From: a bacterium
Lineage (GTDB): Bacteria; Bacillota_I; Bacilli_A; RF39; UBA660
Assembly: GCA_004563275.1 (NCBI GenBank)
Contig: SFSZ01000032.1
Location: 1-7,597, forward strand
Direction of reading: 5' to 3'
DNA length: 7,597 nt
Part shown: positions 6,659 through 7,597 of the stretch, in pieces
Numbering within the stretch: the stretch's first letter is position 1
How the letters are laid out: each line of letters begins with the position of its first letter
Notes under the pieces: model-generated
Database searches by the model: none
Seen by the model: only the letters and a program-made list of their open reading frames with translations
What the model was told of the DNA's origin: nothing
Made by a program: the position numbers and the translations under genes

Positions 6659-7573
6659 ATGAGAATAGAACATTCACAAAACTTTTTGCATAGCAAAAAA
6701 CTTGTTTCGGAGTTGCTTGATAAGACTAATCTTAATGATGATGATACAGTTATCGAAATAGGTCCCGGTAAAGGAATTATAACAGAGGAATTATCTAAAA
6801 AATGCAAACGAATTATAGCGATTGAATATGATAATAAATTATCTGCTTCGTTGAAGGAAACTTTTTCAGAAGATTCAAAGATACAAATTATCGAACAAGA
6901 TTTTCTTAAATATAAGTTGCCAAATAGCGGAGAATATAAAATTTGTGCAAACATCCCCTTCAATCTTACAGCTGATATAATGAAAAAAGTACTTGAATTT
7001 GAAAATTCTCCAACGGACATATATTTTATAATGCAATATGAAGCGTTTTTAAAGTATGCAGGTCAACCTTATTATAGTGAAAGCATGCGTTCTCTTTTTT
7101 ATAAACCTTGGTATTTTTCAGAATTAATCCATGAATTTAAGCCAACGGACTTTCGTCCTGCACCCAATGCGAGAATATGTTTTGTTCATTTTCACAAGCG
7201 AGATAATCCAAAGGTAGCAGACAGCAAAGATTATAAAAATTTTCTATCATATGTTTTTGCAGCTCCAGGCAACACTTTTAAGGAAAAAACCAAGAAACTA
7301 TTTACTTACGAGCAGCAGAAACGCATTTGTAAACAAATAAAAATTTTGATAAATTCATCTATTTCTGAAATTTCCTATGAAGGGTGGATTGCTTTATATG
7401 ATGTATTCGTAAGGTTTGTTTCGGACGAAAAGAAAGAAATCATCAAAGGATCTGAACAATCCCTAAAAAACCAACAAAACAAGTTGCAAAAAGTACACCG
7501 AAATCGTAATCATGGTTATTGGAAATTTGAAGCTAAGCGCCAAAAAAAATTAAAATTTGAAAATGGAAAATAA
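6659..7573 (+). CDS. erm: Erm-type 23S rRNA adenine N6-methyltransferase
   Basis: A 304-aa class I SAM-dependent RNA methyltransferase of the Erm/KsgA family. SQNFL (6-10) is motif X. EIGPGKGIIT (33-42) is the SAM-binding motif I, and the acidic residue of motif II is E56. Asp81 is in motif III, and NIPF (98-101) is the catalytic motif IV, in the form typical of Erm rather than the NLPY usual in KsgA. Erm enzymes methylate A2058 (E. coli numbering) of 23S rRNA and so block macrolides, lincosamides and streptogramin B. The protein is about 60 residues longer than Erm(B)-type enzymes; the surplus is mostly a basic tail from about 255 on, with RNRNH and KRQKK clusters. I cannot assign an Erm class. 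AAAGGAGG (6646-6653) is 5 bases before the ATG, an unusually strong site. It has its own promoter and no leader peptide. Cargo of the mobile element by position. Confidence 0.88.
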   Translation: MRIEHSQNFLHSKKLVSELLDKTNLNDDDTVIEIGPGKGIITEELSKKCKRIIAIEYDNKLSASLKETFSEDSKIQIIEQDFLKYKLPNSGEYKICANIPFNLTADIMKKVLEFENSPTDIYFIMQYEAFLKYAGQPYYSESMRSLFYKPWYFSELIHEFKPTDFRPAPNARICFVHFHKRDNPKVADSKDYKNFLSYVFAAPGNTFKEKTKKLFTYEQQKRICKQIKILINSSISEISYEGWIALYDVFVRFVSDEKKEIIKGSEQSLKNQQNKLQKVHRNRNHGYWKFEAKRQKKLKFENGK

Positions 7574-7597
7574 GAATTTTATCAGTAGCTATATTTC

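Noticed and set aside
6610..7020. Open frame of 136 codons on the minus strand over the start of erm
   Set aside because: Antisense shadow of the erm methyltransferase; no ribosome site and no recognisable family.

Overview
The window looks like a piece of a very AT-rich, low-GC Gram-positive (Firmicutes/Bacillota-type) genome. The Shine-Dalgarno sites are strong (AAGGAG, AAAGGAGG), promoters are of the TTGACA/TATAAT type with extended -10 elements, and intrinsic terminators end in T-tracts. The tRNA encodes its CCA end. TGA is used as a stop and TGG as Trp, so the standard bacterial code applies and this is not a Mycoplasma-type code. No base in the window identifies a species.

Left part (1-2053), probably resident chromosome. 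Two co-oriented genes form a tight operon: a six-span PAP2-family membrane phosphatase (148-771) and a patatin-like phospholipase (776-1840). The operon closes with a terminator built into the last codons of the patatin gene. A single tRNA-Gly(GCC) gene (1908-1982) follows, with its own extended -10 promoter and its own terminator (to 2053).

Right part (about 2054 to the window end), an accessory mobilizable element with every gene on the + strand. In order: an unknown 91-aa protein; a promoter, a structured leader and an intrinsic terminator; a 644-aa large serine recombinase; a 377-bp gene-free block packed with inverted repeats and holding a candidate oriT; an unknown 70-aa protein; a 463-aa MobV (Mob/Pre) relaxase; a terminator; and an erm-type 23S rRNA methyltransferase of 304 aa with its own promoter and a very short leader.

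The proposed logic is that of the Tn4451/Tn4453-type mobilizable transposons. The large serine recombinase excises and inserts the element through a circular form. The MobV relaxase nicks oriT so that a helper conjugation system can move it. The erm gene is cargo giving macrolide-lincosamide-streptogramin B resistance. The left edge is placed after the tRNA-Gly terminator by inference only, and the right edge is not identified: the window stops 24 bases after erm. I do not see a wholly new defence or metabolic system. The less ordinary points are the regulatory architecture before the recombinase, the hairpin array around the candidate oriT, two unknown small proteins, and a long erm protein whose leader has no room for a classical attenuator peptide.
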